A stretch of DNA of 56,090 bases from Arthrobacter sp. efr-133-R2A-120 (GCF_030209835.1 NZ_JARVRF010000063.1:1-56090), one strand, 5' to 3'. Shown: positions 15,125 through 24,953, numbered from the stretch's first letter. Program-made: numbers and translations. The notes: a model not told the origin generated them from the sequence alone.

Positions 15125-18100
15125 CTAGCGGAGCACGATGTCCACGGGGTTGGCCTCGGAACGCCATTCACCCGGCAGGCCCGGGGTGCCGATCACCGGA
15201 GCCGTGAGCACGCCGGAGCGGTTTGTTCTCTTATCGCGCAGGATTTCCGTAACCGAACCAAGATGACGGGAAAGGTCGATCACGTTTTCGGGCGCGGCCA
15301 GCAACAACTGGAAGCCGAACTCGTGCAGCGCCTTGATGCCTGCACCGGCGAACTCCTCCGAGGCCAGGACGAACGCCTCGTCCATCATCACCGTTCCGTA
15401 AGTCGTGAAACCTTGCTCGGCGATGCCCAACTGGTAACTCAGGGCCGCCGCCATGATGAACGCCGTGAAGCGCTGCCGCTCGCCACCGGACATCGATCCG
15501 GTGTCTGCGTGCATGTACACCTCGGTCTTCTTGCCACCCCGCGGGCCTTGGACGGAGCGGTGCTCCTTGCACTGGATGAAAAGGTGCCCGCGGACATCCA
15601 GCACCTCAGCACGCCAGCGCCGGTCCTCAGGGGTCTGCGAGCCGAGCCGCTTGACCAGGGTTTCGAGCGACTTGTAACGGTTGGTGAGTTCGACGTCGTC
15701 GTCCGCCTCCGTCGAGGCTCCGGCACCCGAAGCGGCACCCGCCGCACGCGAGGGCCGGGTGTGTCGGGTCTTCAACGCGTTGTGGATAGCGTCCTTGAAC
15801 TGCTTCGCAGTGCCGGGCAGGGTCTGCTTGATATCGAGTTCGAGGAAGCTGCCCTCATGGAAGTTGACCTCGGACAAAATGCCGTTGAGCGGCAGGATGC
15901 GGCTCGTGATCGCGCGACGTTCCTCGTCGAGCAAGTGCAGCAAGGTGCTGAACGATTCGTGCGTGCGTTGGTTGAAGAACTGCCGGAATTCGGCTTCCTG
16001 CGCGGGCAACCCTTCGCTGACGATCTGGTGGTAACGGGACTCGAACTCCCCCGCAGCACCGATCGAGGTGCCGTGGTCCGCGGAAATGGCGGTGCCCCAT
16101 TCGCGCACGAATCCTTCGAACATCCGCGTCAGCCGCTCGGCCAACGCCTGACCGCGCGACTCGGCGGCATGCAGTTCCGCCAAGAGCTTGCTCCGAACTT
16201 CGGCAGCCAGGGTGTCGAGTTCGTGGAGCTCGCCCACCTCGCCGAATGCGCTGAAGTACGGCTCGAGGGCGGTGACAGTAGCGCCCGACGGCGGCGCCTG
16301 GTCAAGGCGCTTGCGCGCGGCATCGAGCAGGGCGTCAGCCGTGGTCATCTGCTGGTCGAGCGTCTTGTATTCGCTCTGCAAAACCGCCGCCGACCCTGTG
16401 GAGGACTGGTGCCTTTCGCGTACGGCCTCGATGTTTGCACGCAAGGGTTCCAAGTCGGCCTGCGCGGCCAAGGCGTCCTTGAGCCGCTGTTCGATCTTCG
16501 CGAGCTCCTCGGCCGCCACCGCTGCGGAGACCTGTTCCCAGCCACGTTCGTCGTCGGCGATGCGGCGCAACGCTTCGAGCTGCCGAGTCATGCCTTGGTG
16601 CGAATCCTCGCGGCTTTGGGCGAGTTCGGCGGCCTTCAGAAGCTCGTTTTCGAGCTCGCCGACCTTCGCGGCCACAAGCTCCAGCTTGGAAGCATTGTCG
16701 AAACCGAGAACGTAGTCCTGCCGGCTCGTGAAGCGATCGTCCTTCTCCACTGTGTGCCTGTTGCGCTTGACCACACCGCCCAGGCTCAGGCCCTTGTCCA
16801 GCTTCGCGAGCTCGTCCGGATCTTCCACGCACGGGTAGGCGAAATCGAGGGCGATCCGCTCGCGGATCCATTCAGCTGCCTCTACGACGGAGTCGCCCCT
16901 CGCCCCCAAGGTGAGGATGTTCAGCTTGGTCAGCAGGTCGCCGTCGGACACGTCCTCCACAGCCAAAGCGCCGCCCGCGAGCGGTTTGGAGACGTCCACT
17001 GCCCGCAGCGCGCCGCGGACGGTGTTGTCGTTCAGGTAGCGCGTGACGGCGGCGAAGTGCTCGCCTGGAACCAGCAGCGTCGTGGCGAGGTTCCGCAAGG
17101 CGCGCTCGGCCGCGGGCCGCCACTGTTCCTCCCCCTCGGCGAGGTCTATCAGCTCGCCTCCAAAGGGCATGCGGTCCTCGGGAACGCCAGTGGCTGCGGC
17201 GATCGCGGCGCGGTTTTCAATGCTCGACGGCGGCAGCAAAGACTTGCGCGTCTTCAGCGAGACGAGCTCCTGCTGGGCCGCGGCGAGTTCGCGTTTCTTG
17301 GTCGCGTGGCCGTCGAAAGCTTCGAAGCGGAGTTCCCGCAGCGCTTCGGAATCGTCCTTGAGCTCGGTAGAGCGGCTCGCTGCCTGCTCGTGGGCCTGCT
17401 CCCACCCCTCAGCCGTCCACTCAAGGTTGAGTCCGGCGTCGGCCAATGCTTGGCGGGCCGACTCCTCCACCTGCTGCCGGAGCTTGAGGCCGACCCGGGC
17501 GTTTTCAAGCGACTGCTCGATCGCCGAAATCGCGTTCCCGCCCTGGTTGTTGTAATCCGATTCGAGCTCGCGAAGCTCCTTGGCGAGCGCGTCCCGGACG
17601 CCCCGCTCGGCGCTGAGTTCCTTGGCTTTCGCCTGGGCAAGGTCCTTGAAACGGGCCAAGGTCTTGGCGTGGACCGTGACCGAGAGCTGCTGCTTGTACG
17701 CGTCGAATTCCTCGCCGCTGAGCTCCCGGAGCCGGTTGGCCTCCAGCAACGACTGGGCATACTCCTTGTTCATCCCGGGCACGGGGGCCAGCTGGTCGCG
17801 CTGCTGGCGGACGTCCTCCAGCCGCTGCCTGATGGACATGAGGTTGCTGAATTCCTCGACGACGTCGTCCGCAGCAGTGAGCGTCGCGGGCGCGTCGAGC
17901 ACCTGGTCGCGGAAGAACGTGTTGACGCTGCCGCCGAGCCCCTTACCGGCCTGGATCACACGCAAAAGCGGGAGCGCCTGGTCCGAGTTGATGCCGAGAA
18001 GCCGGCGGAAACGCTCCGCAAAGGCCTTGTGCACATCGAAGATCTGGGCGTCCGGGAATATGGTCTCCAGCGCGCCCTTCGTGAAGCGCTTCTCCGCGAT

Positions 18101-18601
18101 GCCCTCAATGGCGCCGAGATCCAAGGGCTTGTTGTCAATGACGTAGAACCGGCCGACGCTGGACTCCGTGCCGTTCTTGGGCAGGTCGAAGAGGGCCGAG
18201 ATGGTGATCTTGGTGCCGACCGCATTGTCGAACGTCAGGGCGACGGCGGACCACGTGGCACCCGGGCGCTGGAAGGCACTGGCCGAACCCTCGCCCACGG
18301 CCTTGTCGCCCACTTTTCCACGCATGTACGTGAACGTGGTCCTCTTGTCCTCCACAGCCCCGCCAGCGCGCTGCGCGGCAGCCTCATTGGAGCGCGGACG
18401 GGCATCGAAGACGCGCAACATCGCATCGAACAACGTCGACTTGCCGACTCCCGAATTTCCTGTCAGCAGCGTGCCGTTGCGGTCCACGTGCATCGTGTGG
18501 GCGCCATGGAACGTGCCCCAGTTGACCACCTGGACCAAGGCTAGGCGCATCTGGCCCGGGTTGGTGAGTTCGCCGATCGGAAGCATCGTCGCAATGGTCA
18601 T
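15125..18601 (-). CDS. jetC: JetC/MksB-type SMC ATPase
   Basis: The 1158-residue SMC-like ATPase is the motor of Wadjet/MksBEF condensin complexes, which extrude DNA loops and in Wadjet detect small circular plasmids. Walker A GNSGVGKST lies at residues 48-56, the ABC signature SMSGGERQR at about 1036 and Walker B TVMMDEAF at about 1070. The long middle is predicted coiled coil, rich in Glu/Ala/Lys/Arg, interrupted by a hinge-like region (about 470-600). The N-terminus overlaps the jetB stop (ATGA). The gene is last in the operon; the nuclease gene jetD that normally accompanies it is not seen here or elsewhere in the window. Confidence 0.92.
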   Translation of the reverse strand: MTIATMLPIGELTNPGQMRLALVQVVNWGTFHGAHTMHVDRNGTLLTGNSGVGKSTLFDAMLRVFDARPRSNEAAAQRAGGAVEDKRTTFTYMRGKVGDKAVGEGSASAFQRPGATWSAVALTFDNAVGTKITISALFDLPKNGTESSVGRFYVIDNKPLDLGAIEGIAEKRFTKGALETIFPDAQIFDVHKAFAERFRRLLGINSDQALPLLRVIQAGKGLGGSVNTFFRDQVLDAPATLTAADDVVEEFSNLMSIRQRLEDVRQQRDQLAPVPGMNKEYAQSLLEANRLRELSGEEFDAYKQQLSVTVHAKTLARFKDLAQAKAKELSAERGVRDALAKELRELESDYNNQGGNAISAIEQSLENARVGLKLRQQVEESARQALADAGLNLEWTAEGWEQAHEQAASRSTELKDDSEALRELRFEAFDGHATKKRELAAAQQELVSLKTRKSLLPPSSIENRAAIAAATGVPEDRMPFGGELIDLAEGEEQWRPAAERALRNLATTLLVPGEHFAAVTRYLNDNTVRGALRAVDVSKPLAGGALAVEDVSDGDLLTKLNILTLGARGDSVVEAAEWIRERIALDFAYPCVEDPDELAKLDKGLSLGGVVKRNRHTVEKDDRFTSRQDYVLGFDNASKLELVAAKVGELENELLKAAELAQSREDSHQGMTRQLEALRRIADDERGWEQVSAAVAAEELAKIEQRLKDALAAQADLEPLRANIEAVRERHQSSTGSAAVLQSEYKTLDQQMTTADALLDAARKRLDQAPPSGATVTALEPYFSAFGEVGELHELDTLAAEVRSKLLAELHAAESRGQALAERLTRMFEGFVREWGTAISADHGTSIGAAGEFESRYHQIVSEGLPAQEAEFRQFFNQRTHESFSTLLHLLDEERRAITSRILPLNGILSEVNFHEGSFLELDIKQTLPGTAKQFKDAIHNALKTRHTRPSRAAGAASGAGASTEADDDVELTNRYKSLETLVKRLGSQTPEDRRWRAEVLDVRGHLFIQCKEHRSVQGPRGGKKTEVYMHADTGSMSGGERQRFTAFIMAAALSYQLGIAEQGFTTYGTVMMDEAFVLASEEFAGAGIKALHEFGFQLLLAAPENVIDLSRHLGSVTEILRDKRTNRSGVLTAPVIGTPGLPGEWRSEANPVDIVLR

Positions 18602-19548
18602 TTGGCTGCCTCCTTGATGGTCTTGGGTGTTGTGGTTGCGTCAGTTGTGGTTGCGTTTGCCGCGGTTGCGTTTGCCTCCGCGGTGGATGCTGCGGCGTGT
18701 TCATCGCCGCTGCGGTCAGTCACCGAGCCGTCCTCTTCCCCGTCGTCATCCACCACGACGTCGGGCAGTTCGTCGGACGGGTCGCCGTCGTCGTCTGTTT
18801 CTGTTAGTTCGATGAGGGGTTCCGTGCCTGATTCGTCGGCCGCTACGGCGATCAGGGCTTCGATTTGGGCTGGGATGTCGCCGATGTTTTCGAAGGGGAG
18901 AGCCAGGGGGAGGGCCTTGGAGATCGCGAACGTGTCTTCGATGCCCGTGGCCAGGAGGAGTTGGCGGGCCAGGAGTTTCGTTATGGTGCGGTTCACGACG
19001 TCGGTGTCGCGGAGGGCATCTTGTTGGCCGGATGGTTGGTAGTGCGCCACGAGTTCGGCGATTTCTTCGCGAGAGATCACCGGGTCCGTCTGGGCCGTGA
19101 CATGGCGGTCGAGAAGGAGCCTCAGGCGCAGTAGCACGATGGTTTCCACACGGCTCAACGCGCGTTGTTGGCGAAGGATGCTTGAGCGGGCGCTTCCTCC
19201 GATAGCTTCGGGATCGACGGGCCGGAGCACCGCGATCTTGCGTTCGTGGTCGAGCTGCATGCTCAGGAAAAGCTCCGAAAGCCGGCTGCGGAGGATCACT
19301 TGGTTGTCCAGAAGGGTGGTCCAGAGCTTTTCGTCGCGGCCGCCGTCGACATACGGACCCTTGAGCAGCCGCACGAGCGCCTGGCGAACCTTCATAGGCA
19401 GCACGCCGGTGTCGCCCGGGAACAACGCCGCGCCGTCTACGAATGTGTCGCGCGGCGTGACGCGGAAGGGATCGGAGTGGACATGCTGCGCTATGTCCAC
19501 TCTTTGTTCCGAAGAGGGGGCATGCTCGGTGGGGTGGGCGTCAGTCAT
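18598..19548 (-). CDS. jetB: JetB/MksE-type kite protein (DUF4194)
   Basis: The 316-residue protein carries the DUF4194 domain (about residues 30-215): LFPGDTGVLPMKVRQALVRLLKGPYVDGGRDEKLWTTLL, two winged-helix-like parts, as in kite subunits (MukE-like) that bind the JetA kleisin and DNA. The last 80 residues are acidic (ELTETDDDGDPSDELPDVVVDDDGEEDG) and then Ala/Thr repeats, a tail that is probably disordered and unlike the compact end of many homologues. It overlaps jetA by 8 bases and jetC by 4, so the three subunits are made together. Confidence 0.9.
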   Translation of the reverse strand: MTDAHPTEHAPSSEQRVDIAQHVHSDPFRVTPRDTFVDGAALFPGDTGVLPMKVRQALVRLLKGPYVDGGRDEKLWTTLLDNQVILRSRLSELFLSMQLDHERKIAVLRPVDPEAIGGSARSSILRQQRALSRVETIVLLRLRLLLDRHVTAQTDPVISREEIAELVAHYQPSGQQDALRDTDVVNRTITKLLARQLLLATGIEDTFAISKALPLALPFENIGDIPAQIEALIAVAADESGTEPLIELTETDDDGDPSDELPDVVVDDDGEEDGSVTDRSGDEHAAASTAEANATAANATTTDATTTPKTIKEAAK

Positions 19549-20998
19549 CGGAATCCTTAGTCAGGGTCACGAGCGGCAGGTACGCGGTGCGTGTGCTGCC
19601 ATCGATTTGTTCGAAGTCGATGTTTTCCCAGGTGGCCCGGTCGAACGCCGCACCACCGTGCAGCGCTTCGGACAGGAGGGCCCGGACCGTGTTGATGTGC
19701 CGTTCTTCCTCCGGGAGGTTCGCCCAAGCCCCCGCCAGCGTCGAGGCACCCGCCATTGCCGAGCGGACGGCGTCGGGTCTTGCCTTTGCGGAGCGCAGCG
19801 AACGCACGCGGTCCGAATCGCTGAAGGCGATGGGGTCGGCCAGCTTTGGCGGTGCCGCAAACTCATCCGGATCGAAGAGCTTGACCATGGCGAGCGATTC
19901 GAATCCCGCATTGAACAACACCGGACCGCGGACCAGGCCGGGACGGTCGCGTTCGTAGGGCATGGAACGGATAGCCTGTTCGGCTTCGCGCAGGACCTCC
20001 CGCAGCCTGACGGACTGGCGGATGTCGTCGCTCTGGATGTAGTTATTCAGGCTCTCGGACAACCGGCCGTAGATCCGCTGGATCTGGCTGTGCTGGGTGC
20101 GCAGTTCCGCCACGAGGTTCTTGAGGGTTTCCCGGTCCTCATGGCTGAGTTCGTCGGCGAATTGGCGGCTCAACACGTCACCGATTGCCGAACGGAACCG
20201 CAACTGTTGCTGCGGGTCCTCAAGGAACGCCGTGAAGGAGCGGAACGTGCGGCCTTCAGGGCTCTGCCGCAGGCGCTTGTCCGCCTCAAGGACCTGCGCC
20301 ATGGTGGCGCCCTTGCTGAGCGACTCCTCGATGATCTGGTTGCGGAGCTCGCCGACCAGTTCCTCGATGCGGTCGCGCATCTTCTTGTAGTCTGCCGGCA
20401 GGCTCGCCGCAAGGTCGAGGATGTTCCCGGCTGCTTCGACGGCTTGCTCATCGTCCAAAAGACCGTCGAAGTCGCCGGAACTGATGTCTTCGATCAACTG
20501 CTGGCGCTCTTGGATCTCCTCTTCAAGGGATTCCAAACGGGCGCTTTGGTCCGGGTTCGTCTCGTTGGCGAGCTTTTCGACGTCGCCCAGCAGCGTTCCG
20601 AGCCGGGAACCATTGAGCGTGGAGCGTTCGCTGGACAGGCTGTCCAGGAAAGCCAGGACGCGTGCGGCGGCCTCGGTGATTTCGTAGACGATCTGTCCGG
20701 ACTGGCCGCGACGGGTCAGGAACTGCTTGCGGGTCCATTCGTCGGCGAAGGCCTTGCCGCTCCCCTGGCCGCCAAGCCCGGGATCCTGCCTGCGGAGCTG
20801 CTCGAGGAAAGCGTCGACGTCGGCATGGAACTCCTCGAGCGGAAGCTGCGGTCTTGTTCGGGTAAAGGATGCCTGGAGCACCGCGATGACCCAGGGTGCC
20901 GAGCGAGTGAGGGCCCACGCAGGGCCTTTGGTCAAGAGTTCGAGGTCCCTGAGCCGCGCACTGATGGCGTCGGCTGAGGACATTGCTGAGCGGGACAC
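19541..20998 (-). CDS. jetA: JetA/MksF-type kleisin (DUF3375)
   Basis: The 485-residue DUF3375 protein is the kleisin that bridges the JetC heads. Typical stretches are PWVIAVLQASFTRTRPQLPLEEFHADVDAFLE and the C-terminal LPEEERHINTVRALLSEAL. The middle is helical and charged. The start is GTG at 20998, with GAAGGAGAG 4 bases upstream. It is the first gene of the operon, and its promoter must lie in the 245-bp gap shared with the small membrane protein at 21244. Subunit order A-B-C agrees with Wadjet loci; D is absent. Confidence 0.9.
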   Translation of the reverse strand: MSRSAMSSADAISARLRDLELLTKGPAWALTRSAPWVIAVLQASFTRTRPQLPLEEFHADVDAFLEQLRRQDPGLGGQGSGKAFADEWTRKQFLTRRGQSGQIVYEITEAAARVLAFLDSLSSERSTLNGSRLGTLLGDVEKLANETNPDQSARLESLEEEIQERQQLIEDISSGDFDGLLDDEQAVEAAGNILDLAASLPADYKKMRDRIEELVGELRNQIIEESLSKGATMAQVLEADKRLRQSPEGRTFRSFTAFLEDPQQQLRFRSAIGDVLSRQFADELSHEDRETLKNLVAELRTQHSQIQRIYGRLSESLNNYIQSDDIRQSVRLREVLREAEQAIRSMPYERDRPGLVRGPVLFNAGFESLAMVKLFDPDEFAAPPKLADPIAFSDSDRVRSLRSAKARPDAVRSAMAGASTLAGAWANLPEEERHINTVRALLSEALHGGAAFDRATWENIDFEQIDGSTRTAYLPLVTLTKDSDD

Positions 20999-21243
20999 TT
21001 ACTCTCCTTCAGCTGCCGCGGAACCTTCTGGCAGCGGAAATCCCGAAAACTGCCCCGTACAAGGTTAACGCAGGGTGCGCCGCAACCCTTCCGTGATCTA
21101 CCTGCCGGTAGGGTTTCGATCGCGTATCAACAGGCCCGACGCCGGTGTTGTTGCTGGCTGAACCGCCGGTGCCGACCCTAATGTCGACACCAACGACGTC
21201 GACGCTCCGACGTCGGCTTTGGCAGCGTTGCGGAGGGGACCCA

Positions 21244-21546
21244 ATGCAGTTCGACTTAACGACCTTAGACACCAGCATCTATGTCTTCGTGGGAACACTG
21301 ATCCTTGGGCTGGTTCTGGCAGCCTTCATCGCGGTAGCCGCCATGGCCACGCTTGCGTTGATCGGAGCGGGAAGCCTCGCTTGGTACACCGTGAAGAACG
21401 TGTTGGGTGGGCTGGTCCACGGCATCAATTTTGCGTGGGATCAGTTGGTGCACCAGGCCGGAAAAGTGGAACTGCCGATGGAATTCCCATCGCAAACGGC
21501 CCCTAGCACGGGTACCTACCCGCGGGTAGCATTGAGGGACAGCTGA
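21244..21546 (+). CDS. Small single- or two-helix membrane protein
   Basis: The 100-residue protein starts MQFDLTTLDTSIYVFVGTLILG with a strong ribosome site (GGAGGGGACCCA). One long hydrophobic stretch, perhaps two helices (residues about 13-50), is followed by an amphipathic region and a polar Pro/Thr tail. I do not recognise the family. It is divergent from jetA and is followed by a small hairpin (21551-21568, arms TCCGCC and GGCGGA). A longer frame from 21145 adds residues without hydrophobic or conserved character, so the later ATG is preferred. Confidence 0.7.
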   Translation: MQFDLTTLDTSIYVFVGTLILGLVLAAFIAVAAMATLALIGAGSLAWYTVKNVLGGLVHGINFAWDQLVHQAGKVELPMEFPSQTAPSTGTYPRVALRDS

Positions 21547-21610
21547 AGGGTCCGCCACCCGAGGCGGATCCTGGGCTCAAACCGGCACAACCGGCAAGAG
21601 GAGTCCTCCC

Positions 21611-23563
21611 ATGACCTCCGCCACTGACAACAAGAGCAACGGCGTCACGGCCGCAGAAGCCCGCGCCGTCGCAGAGGCCGCCCGCGACACCGAATGGAAC
21701 CGCCCGAGTTTCGCCAAGGGGCTGTATCTGGGAGACTTCGATCTTGGACTGATCCATCCCTGGCCCCAGGCAAGGGCTGAAGACGTCGAGCGCGGCGAAG
21801 AGTTCATGGCGAAGCTGACGGAGTTCTGCGGCACCATGTCCGGCCGTATGATCGAACGCGACGCCAAGATCCCGGACGAATACCTCGCGGGCCTCACCGA
21901 ATTAGGCGTTTTCGGCATGAAGATTCCGCGCGAGTACGGCGGTTTGGGCCTGTCGCTGGTGTATTACGGCAGGGCGCTGGCGCTTTTGGGATCAGTCCAT
22001 CCGAGCCTTGGCGCGTTGCTTTCGGCCCACCAGTCCATCGGCGTCCCGGAGCCGGTCAAAGTGTTCGGCACGCCCGAGCAAAAGCAGGAGTACTTGCCGC
22101 GTTGCGCCGCCGGCGCCATTACGGCCTTCTTGCTGACAGAGCCCGACGTCGGCAGCGACCCCGCCCGGATGGGCTGCACCGCAGTGCCAAGCGACGACGG
22201 CGAGTCTTACCTTTTGGACGGCGTCAAACTTTGGACTACCAACGGCGTGATCGCCGAACTGGTGGTGGTCATGGCGGTTGTTCCTGCCCGCACCGCATCC
22301 GACGGCACGTTACTCAAGGGCGGGATCACGGCGTTCGTTGTGGAGATGAACTCGCCCGGCATCACCGTGGAGAACCGCAACGCCTTCATGGGCCTGCGCG
22401 GCATCGAGAACGGCGTGACGCGGTTCCACCAGGTCCGCGTACCGGCAGCCAACAGGCTCGGCCGGGAGGGCCAAGGGCTCAAGATCGCGCTCACCACCCT
22501 CAACACTGGCCGTCTCTCCATCCCCGGACTGTGCGTGGCTGCGGGCAAATGGTCATTGAAGATCGCCCGGGAATGGTCCAACGCCCGCACCCAATGGGGC
22601 CGTCCGGTCGGAAAACACGAGGCCGTCGGCAAGAAGATCGCTTTTATCGCCGCCACCACCTTTGCCCTTGAAGCCGTCTTTGAACTTTCTGCCGAGATGG
22701 CCGATGCCGGTCAGAAGGACGTGCGAATCGAGGCTGCGCTGGCCAAGCTTTGGTCCACTGAGCTGAGCTACACGGTGGCCGATGAGTTGGTGCAGATCCG
22801 TGGTGGTCGTGGCTTTGAGACGGCGGATTCCTTGGAGGCCCGCGGGGAGCGGGCGGTGGCCGCCGAGCAACTGCTGAGGGACATGCGCATCAACCGGATC
22901 TTCGAAGGCTCGTCCGAGATCATGCGCCTGCTCATCGCCCGCGAAGCCGTCGACGCCCACCTTTCGGCCGCGGGCGAGCTCGCTTCAGCGGACGCAACGC
23001 TGCAGGAGAAGGCGCGTGCCGCCGTCGGCGCCTCAGGTTTCTACGCCAAATGGCTCCCTAAGCTCGTGGCCGGAGCAGGCCTGGACCCCCGGTCCTACAG
23101 TGAGTTCGGGCGTCTCGCGAAACAACTGAGGTATGTCGAGCGGGCTTCGCGCCGGCTCGCCCGGCAGACGTTCTACGCGATGGGCCGCTGGCAGGCGAAG
23201 CTTGAATACAAACAAGCGTTCCTCGGCAGGATTGTGGATATCGGGGCCGAGTTGTTTGCCATGGCAGCGTGCTGCTCGCGGGCTGAGATGCTGCTGCAGA
23301 CCGCACCGGAACAAGGTGCGGCGGCGTACGAACTTGCCGAGGCCTACTGCGAGCAGGCCCGGATTCGCGTGGACGGATACTTCGATCAGTTATGGCGGAA
23401 CACCGACGACGTCGATCATGAGTTGTCCTCGAACGTCCTCGCAGGTGACTATGCGTGGCTTGAGGCCGGAATCCTTGACCAATCCGAAGGGACGGGCCCG
23501 TGGATCGCCGACGCCACCCCCGGCGCCTCGTCGAAGGAGAGCCTTCACAGGAAGTACCGCTAG
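21611..23563 (+). CDS. Acyl-CoA dehydrogenase (long form)
   Basis: The 650-residue FAD enzyme makes the first oxidation of fatty acyl-CoA. It has the N-terminal helical domain (FGMKIPREYGGLGLSLVYYGRALALLG), the FAD-binding strands (FLLTEPDVGSDPARM, LWTTNG), and the C-terminal helices with RGGRGFETADSLEARGERAVAAEQLLRDMRINRIFEGSSEIMRLLIARE, where the Glu of FEGSSE is the expected catalytic base. An extra domain of about 170 residues after that (from about residue 470) makes it longer than the roughly 380-residue standard and places it with long-chain-type (FadE/VLCAD-like) members. RBS AAGAGGAG precedes ATG 21611. Substrate chain length is unproven. Confidence 0.92.
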   Translation: MTSATDNKSNGVTAAEARAVAEAARDTEWNRPSFAKGLYLGDFDLGLIHPWPQARAEDVERGEEFMAKLTEFCGTMSGRMIERDAKIPDEYLAGLTELGVFGMKIPREYGGLGLSLVYYGRALALLGSVHPSLGALLSAHQSIGVPEPVKVFGTPEQKQEYLPRCAAGAITAFLLTEPDVGSDPARMGCTAVPSDDGESYLLDGVKLWTTNGVIAELVVVMAVVPARTASDGTLLKGGITAFVVEMNSPGITVENRNAFMGLRGIENGVTRFHQVRVPAANRLGREGQGLKIALTTLNTGRLSIPGLCVAAGKWSLKIAREWSNARTQWGRPVGKHEAVGKKIAFIAATTFALEAVFELSAEMADAGQKDVRIEAALAKLWSTELSYTVADELVQIRGGRGFETADSLEARGERAVAAEQLLRDMRINRIFEGSSEIMRLLIAREAVDAHLSAAGELASADATLQEKARAAVGASGFYAKWLPKLVAGAGLDPRSYSEFGRLAKQLRYVERASRRLARQTFYAMGRWQAKLEYKQAFLGRIVDIGAELFAMAACCSRAEMLLQTAPEQGAAAYELAEAYCEQARIRVDGYFDQLWRNTDDVDHELSSNVLAGDYAWLEAGILDQSEGTGPWIADATPGASSKESLHRKYR

Positions 23564-23964
23564 CCGACGTCGCCGTCGACGTAGTACCAGCGCCGGTCGA
23601 TCCGCTGGAAGCGGCTGTTTTCGCGTTGGACTCCACGTTCGCCGCCGGACCGGTAGTGCGCCGCGAACTCGACCGTCCCGTCCGTGTCCAAGGGACCGCC
23701 TTGGCGCGTCGCCAGAATGTCCAGCCGGCGCCATTCAATGTCCGGGTCCAGGTCCAGCACGGCAGGCCTGGTGTCCGGGTGCCACGTGCGCAAAAGGTAA
23801 TCGCTGTCGAGGACTACAAAGGCCGAGTAACGCGAACGCATGAGCTGTTCTGCCGTAGGCGCGTCGGCGTCTCCGCGGTGGAAGCGTCCACAGCACTCGG
23901 TGTACTGCTCCCCGGACACACAAGGGCAAGCGCCGAGTCGGAGGCGAGCCGGATCGAGTGGCAT
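23560..23964 (-). CDS. YchJ-like protein with N-terminal SEC-C motif
   Basis: The 134-residue YchJ/UPF0225 protein has the zinc-binding SEC-C signature CPCVSGEQYTECCGRFH at residues 13-29, followed by the NTF2-like domain (LMRSRYSAFVVLDSDYLLRTWHPDTRP and HYRSGGERGVQRENSRFQRIDRRWYYVDG). Its function is unknown, with no catalytic role established for the family. The stop overlaps that of the acyl-CoA dehydrogenase by 4 bases in convergent orientation. Confidence 0.9.
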   Translation of the reverse strand: MPLDPARLRLGACPCVSGEQYTECCGRFHRGDADAPTAEQLMRSRYSAFVVLDSDYLLRTWHPDTRPAVLDLDPDIEWRRLDILATRQGGPLDTDGTVEFAAHYRSGGERGVQRENSRFQRIDRRWYYVDGDVG

Positions 23965-24156
23965 TGAAGCCCTATCTGGAAGAGAAGGTGAGAGCTAGGC
24001 AACAAATTCTGTCACAGCAGATAACAGCTTCGAAACAACCTCGGCGAGCCGGACTTTGGCGGATGATTCATTCACATTTCGCCCTTAGGCTAGAAGACAT
24101 GCCCGCAGACCTTCGGTTGCGGCGCTCACCTCACAACTCTGGCTCGGGGAGGCTAC

Positions 24157-24909
24157 GTGGAGGATCCAACAACACTTGGCCTCAATCTGACCTTTTTTGG
24201 AACGCTCGGGCTGGCCTTGCTGATGTTCCTTGGTTTGGGCTTCCTGATGGTTGTCACCTTGGTGCTGGCCGGCGTTGCGAAGCTGGTTTCGATTATCCTG
24301 CTCGCGATGTTCGGGATCTTCCCGAAACGCGATGCCGTGCCGGTTGTGCACCTGCCCCCGCGGCCTCGGCGCGCGCCCGTCCCGCTTTCGGATTCCGAGG
24401 AATCGACGACGGCGGACGACGGCTTGCTGGGCGCAGGTCCCTTCGTCCCCGGGAAACCGCGTCCTGGGTTTGTTGGGACCACCAAGCTGCTGTGGTCGGC
24501 GTCGTGGTCAGCCGTCCGGAACGTCCCTTGGAAGTCGCTGGTCAACCCACGGACGTGGCCCAAGCCTGCCCAGATCAAGGACGGTATCGCAGCCACAGCC
24601 ACAACCCAGGCGAAGGAACATCCTTTTGTGGTCGCGATAAAGCAGGATCCTCCGGTCCTGAACAGCCAGTGGGCTGCCGCCGTCGCCGAGGCCGATGCCC
24701 GGGCTGCGGCACGCGAAGCTGAACGGGCCGGGGAAGCGTCAGCTTCAGACCCTGAACCGCCGACTTCCGAGGAACCCGCAGAAGGGAATGTAGCGGAGTC
24801 ATCCGGAACTGGCGTGCCGGTACGCGAACACCGGGGAGAACCACATGGCGGCAAACCCGTATCTTCCGGCCGTGTGACGGCCTCAGCAGGGTCCCGCCCC
24901 CGGGCCTAG
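24157..24909 (+). CDS. Two-helix membrane protein with long charged tail
   Basis: The 250-residue protein starts at GTG 24157 with CGGGGAGG upstream. Two adjacent hydrophobic segments occupy residues about 10-35 and 37-58; the rest is cytosolic-looking, basic-Pro rich, then Ala/Glu-rich low complexity (VAEADARAAAREAERAGEASASDPEPPTSEEPAEGN). I do not recognise the family. Codon use is normal for the genome. It has no clear operon partner; the repeat at 24954-25019 follows. Confidence 0.65.
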   Translation: MEDPTTLGLNLTFFGTLGLALLMFLGLGFLMVVTLVLAGVAKLVSIILLAMFGIFPKRDAVPVVHLPPRPRRAPVPLSDSEESTTADDGLLGAGPFVPGKPRPGFVGTTKLLWSASWSAVRNVPWKSLVNPRTWPKPAQIKDGIAATATTQAKEHPFVVAIKQDPPVLNSQWAAAVAEADARAAAREAERAGEASASDPEPPTSEEPAEGNVAESSGTGVPVREHRGEPHGGKPVSSGRVTASAGSRPRA

Positions 24910-24953
24910 CGCCCCGCAGTGCCCGGCTGACCCAATCCGCAGTGCCCGGCTGA

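Noticed and set aside
15263..18544. Very long open frame on the plus strand opposite jetC (over 1000 codons)
   Set aside because: It is the antisense shadow of a high-GC gene with strong third-position bias. The minus strand has clear SMC motifs, and the plus product has no recognisable domain.
19097..20977. Long plus-strand frame opposite jetA/jetB
   Set aside because: Antisense shadow. The product is low in complexity and Arg/Gly/Leu-rich, with no ribosome site, while the minus strand codes for coupled Jet subunits.
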